Origin: Carboxylicivirga sediminis
Lineage (GTDB): Bacteria > Bacteroidota > Bacteroidia > Bacteroidales > Marinilabiliaceae
DNA length: 64,000 bases
Assembly: GCF_018156225.1 (NCBI RefSeq)
Contig: NZ_JAGTAR010000021.1
Span: 1 to 64,000 of the forward strand
Direction of reading: 5' to 3'
Shown here: positions 61,945 to 64,000 of the stretch, in pieces
Layout: each line of letters begins with the position of its first letter
How positions within the stretch are numbered: position 1 is the first letter of the stretch
Translations under genes and position numbers: made by a program
Notes under the pieces: model-generated
What the model saw: only the letters and a program-made list of their open reading frames with translations
Told to the model about the DNA's origin: nothing
Databases searched by the model: none

Positions 61945-62421
61945 ATGACAAAAAAGAAGCTAACTAAAACAGAGCTTCTTGAGATTCAACACCAACAAGA
62001 CAAAAAGTTCCGGAAATACTTATTGACCACTTTTTTGGCATTACTAATATTATTGGTATGCACACTCATGTTTTACACATACGGTTGTGAAACGCGCTTG
62101 TGGATAAAGACTTATACAGAATACAATAAGTTACTGCCAGCTAATCAGGTCTGCTTCACAGGGGAACAGCTAACCGCGCATGAAGCAAAAAAGGTTCAAT
62201 TACATCAGCAAACATTTTATGTATGCAGTGAACGCTGTCTGAATGTGCTGAAAAACCATTTTCGAGAAATTAGTCGAACAAAAGATCCGTTGACTCAAGA
62301 AACCATAAACAAAGCTAATGCTGTAATCGGATTACACAAACAAGGTTCCACTCATGTGCTATTCTTTAAAAGCGAGCAGAACTTACAAACCTATTACAAT
62401 TCATTAGCAAATAACAAATAA
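61945..62421 (+). CDS. Membrane-anchored protein with TRASH-like Cys site, metal-efflux operon
   Basis: Starting at the ATG at 61945 (MTKKKLTKTELLE), the 158 residues hold one membrane span (LLTTFLALLILLVCTLMFY) and a periplasmic region with C-FTGEQ, FYVCSERCLNVLK. Vicinal cysteines as in TRASH-like metal sites suggest metal binding. It is separated by five bases from cusA, so it is co-expressed with the pump. Confidence 0.6.
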   Translation: MTKKKLTKTELLEIQHQQDKKFRKYLLTTFLALLILLVCTLMFYTYGCETRLWIKTYTEYNKLLPANQVCFTGEQLTAHEAKKVQLHQQTFYVCSERCLNVLKNHFREISRTKDPLTQETINKANAVIGLHKQGSTHVLFFKSEQNLQTYYNSLANNK

Positions 62422-62426
62422 CAATC

Positions 62427-64000
62427 ATGATAAACAGTATATTATCATTCTCCATAAAGAATAAATTGCTTATCGGCTTAATGACGATAGCTCTGATATT
62501 TGGAGGTCTGTATTCAATGACACAAATACCTTTGGATGCAACGCCTGATATAACAAATAATCAGGTACAGGTTATTACCGTTGCTCCCAATCTCAGCACT
62601 GAAGATATCGAACAGTTTGTTACCTACCAGATAGAACTATCAATGTCTAACTTACCAAGTGTTACTGAAATTCGTTCAGTTTCACGCTTTGGCTTATCTG
62701 TTGTCACTATCGTATTTGAAGATGATATGGGCACATACCTGCCACGTCAGTTGGTAGGTGAAGCTTTAGATGAGGTTCAGGAAAAAATACCTGAGGGCTT
62801 TGGAACCCCAACAATGTCACCAATCAGTACTGGTCTTGGCGAGATATACCAATATGCATTAGACCTTGAGCCTGGTTTTGAAGACCAATACAGTAATAAG
62901 GAGTTACGTTCGATACAAGATTGGATAGTCAAGCGCCAAATGGCTATGCTGCCAGGAGTTGTTGAGATTAATTCATTTGGTGGTGAGACCAAACAGTATG
63001 AAGTAGCAATTGAGCCTAATCAGCTTAAGAGCATGAATGTAACAATGACTGAAGTATTCAAAGCTCTCCAAGATAACAATGAAAACACAGGAGGAGCATA
63101 TATTGAAAAAAATAACCTGATTAACTACATCCGAGGAGAGGGATTGGCTCGTTCTGTTAAGGACATCGAAAACATGGTAATTAAAAGTGTTAACAATCGG
63201 CCAGTTTATATTCGTGATGTTGCCAAAGTACAATTTGGCAGTGCCGTTCGCTATGGCGCATTTACTCGCAATGGGAAAGGTGAGGCTGTAGGCGGAATTG
63301 TTATGATGCTGAAAGGAGAAAACTCAAATAAAGTCATCTCTAATGTAAAAGAACGCATTGAGCAAATACAAAAATCATTACCTGAAGGTGTTAAAATCGT
63401 TCCTTTCCTTGATAGAAGCGAGATGATTAAAAGTACGACATCGACAGTGGCTGAAAACTTATCGCTGGGAGCACTAATCGTCATATTTGTGCTGGTACTC
63501 ATCTTGGGTAATATGAGAGGTGGTCTCATTGTGGCTACTGTCATTCCGTTATCTCTTCTCTTTGCGTTTATAATGATGCATGTGTTCGATGTATGGGCCA
63601 ATCTAATGAGTCTTGGCGCGATTGACTTTGGAATACTCATAGATGGAGCCGTCATCCTTATTGAAGGTATGATATTTTACCTGGGTGATAAAACATATAT
63701 AGGTAAAAAACTAACACAGCTTGATAAAGACAAAATTGCCTATAAAATTTCAAGTGGAATGATGAATTCAGTCTTCTTCGGCCAAATCATCATCATGATA
63801 GTTTTCATCCCTCTATTGGCTCTTCAAGGCATTGAAGGGAAAATGTTTAAACCAATGGCCTTAACATTTGGCTTTGCAGTTATTGGTGTAACTTTCCTTT
63901 GCCTTACATATGTACCAATGATGATGGCATTATTCCTTAAGCCTCCCAAGAAAGAAAAACAGACTTTTGGAGACAAGTTTATCACTCGCCTTGAAAGCAT
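62427..64000 (+). CDS. cusA: CusA/CzcA-type RND metal efflux pump, 3' end cut by window
   Basis: From the ATG at 62427 the frame is open to the window edge, 524 codons. It has the RND start (SFSIKNKLLIGLMTIALIF), the HME-RND first-loop pattern and the charged fourth-span motif DFGILIDGAVILIEG, which separates heavy-metal exporters from drug exporters. The rest, including the second half, is outside the window. The metal (Cu, Ag, Zn, Co, Cd) cannot be told. Confidence 0.9.
   Translation, partial: MINSILSFSIKNKLLIGLMTIALIFGGLYSMTQIPLDATPDITNNQVQVITVAPNLSTEDIEQFVTYQIELSMSNLPSVTEIRSVSRFGLSVVTIVFEDDMGTYLPRQLVGEALDEVQEKIPEGFGTPTMSPISTGLGEIYQYALDLEPGFEDQYSNKELRSIQDWIVKRQMAMLPGVVEINSFGGETKQYEVAIEPNQLKSMNVTMTEVFKALQDNNENTGGAYIEKNNLINYIRGEGLARSVKDIENMVIKSVNNRPVYIRDVAKVQFGSAVRYGAFTRNGKGEAVGGIVMMLKGENSNKVISNVKERIEQIQKSLPEGVKIVPFLDRSEMIKSTTSTVAENLSLGALIVIFVLVLILGNMRGGLIVATVIPLSLLFAFIMMHVFDVWANLMSLGAIDFGILIDGAVILIEGMIFYLGDKTYIGKKLTQLDKDKIAYKISSGMMNSVFFGQIIIMIVFIPLLALQGIEGKMFKPMALTFGFAVIGVTFLCLTYVPMMMALFLKPPKKEKQTFGDKFITRLES

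Overview
The window comes from a Bacteroidota genome, probably a marine or sediment Bacteroidales/Marinilabiliales-type bacterium. Support: Bacteroidota-style tyrosine recombinases, a type IX secretion (T9SS) tail remnant, a GH2/sulfatase sugar-use locus with an AraC regulator, and a CusA-type efflux operon preceded by small His/Cys-rich proteins. Species-level identity cannot be read from the sequence.

Region 1 (1 to about 40,710) is the right-hand part of a large integrated virus-like element that continues past the left edge. It ends inside a tRNA-Leu gene: a 3' tRNA fragment lies at 40,702-40,760, next to an integrase. Nearly all genes are on the minus strand. In order of transcription: integrase with a C-terminal zinc ribbon; possible RteC-like regulator with a 16-bp inverted repeat at its start; HTH proteins and a DUF4406-like protein; DnaG-like primase-helicase; a 200-bp iteron and AT-palindrome region that looks like a replication origin; an excisionase with an A9 run at its start; a J-domain protein; a nine-gene defence operon; then a virion-like operon; and finally a 'polyvalent protein' cassette (fused adenine/cytosine methylases, a second cytosine methylase, a strawberry-notch helicase and an LPD1/zincin protein cut by the window edge).

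The virion-like operon (about 8.5-19.7 kb) has a repeat-rich fibre, a P5-like muralytic or spike protein, several single-span membrane proteins, an Arg-rich capsid candidate followed by a strong terminator, and a large LEA/transglutaminase-like membrane protein. I see no terminase, portal, tape measure or tail-sheath gene, so a membrane-containing or otherwise non-tailed particle is the leading hypothesis. It is not proven. Two structural proteins share an unusual acidic stretch, a Gly-Leu-Gly-like junction and a highly basic stretch, as would fit proteolytic maturation.

The defence operon (19.9-31.8 kb) is a type III restriction-modification system (mod, res) with an ABC-ATPase plus DUF4276/TOPRIM pair inserted between mod and res. 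It is followed by a GHKL-ATPase/nuclease fusion, a GmrSD-like DUF262/DUF1524 protein, an M41-like zinc protease and a Cys/His-rich putative nuclease, all under one XRE-type regulator.

Region 2 (about 40.9-48.5 kb) is a smaller decayed mobilizable island: a second integrase, ArdC antirestriction protein, a cloverleaf-like structured sequence, HU, two convergent HipBA modules and a relaxase that has lost its N-terminus.

Region 3 (48.6-64 kb) looks chromosomal: a sugar operon (MFS sugar porter, sulfatase, DUF5107-TPR protein, GH2 enzyme) with a divergent AraC regulator, a broken T9SS beta-propeller gene, and a Fur-regulated metal-efflux operon ending in a truncated cusA.
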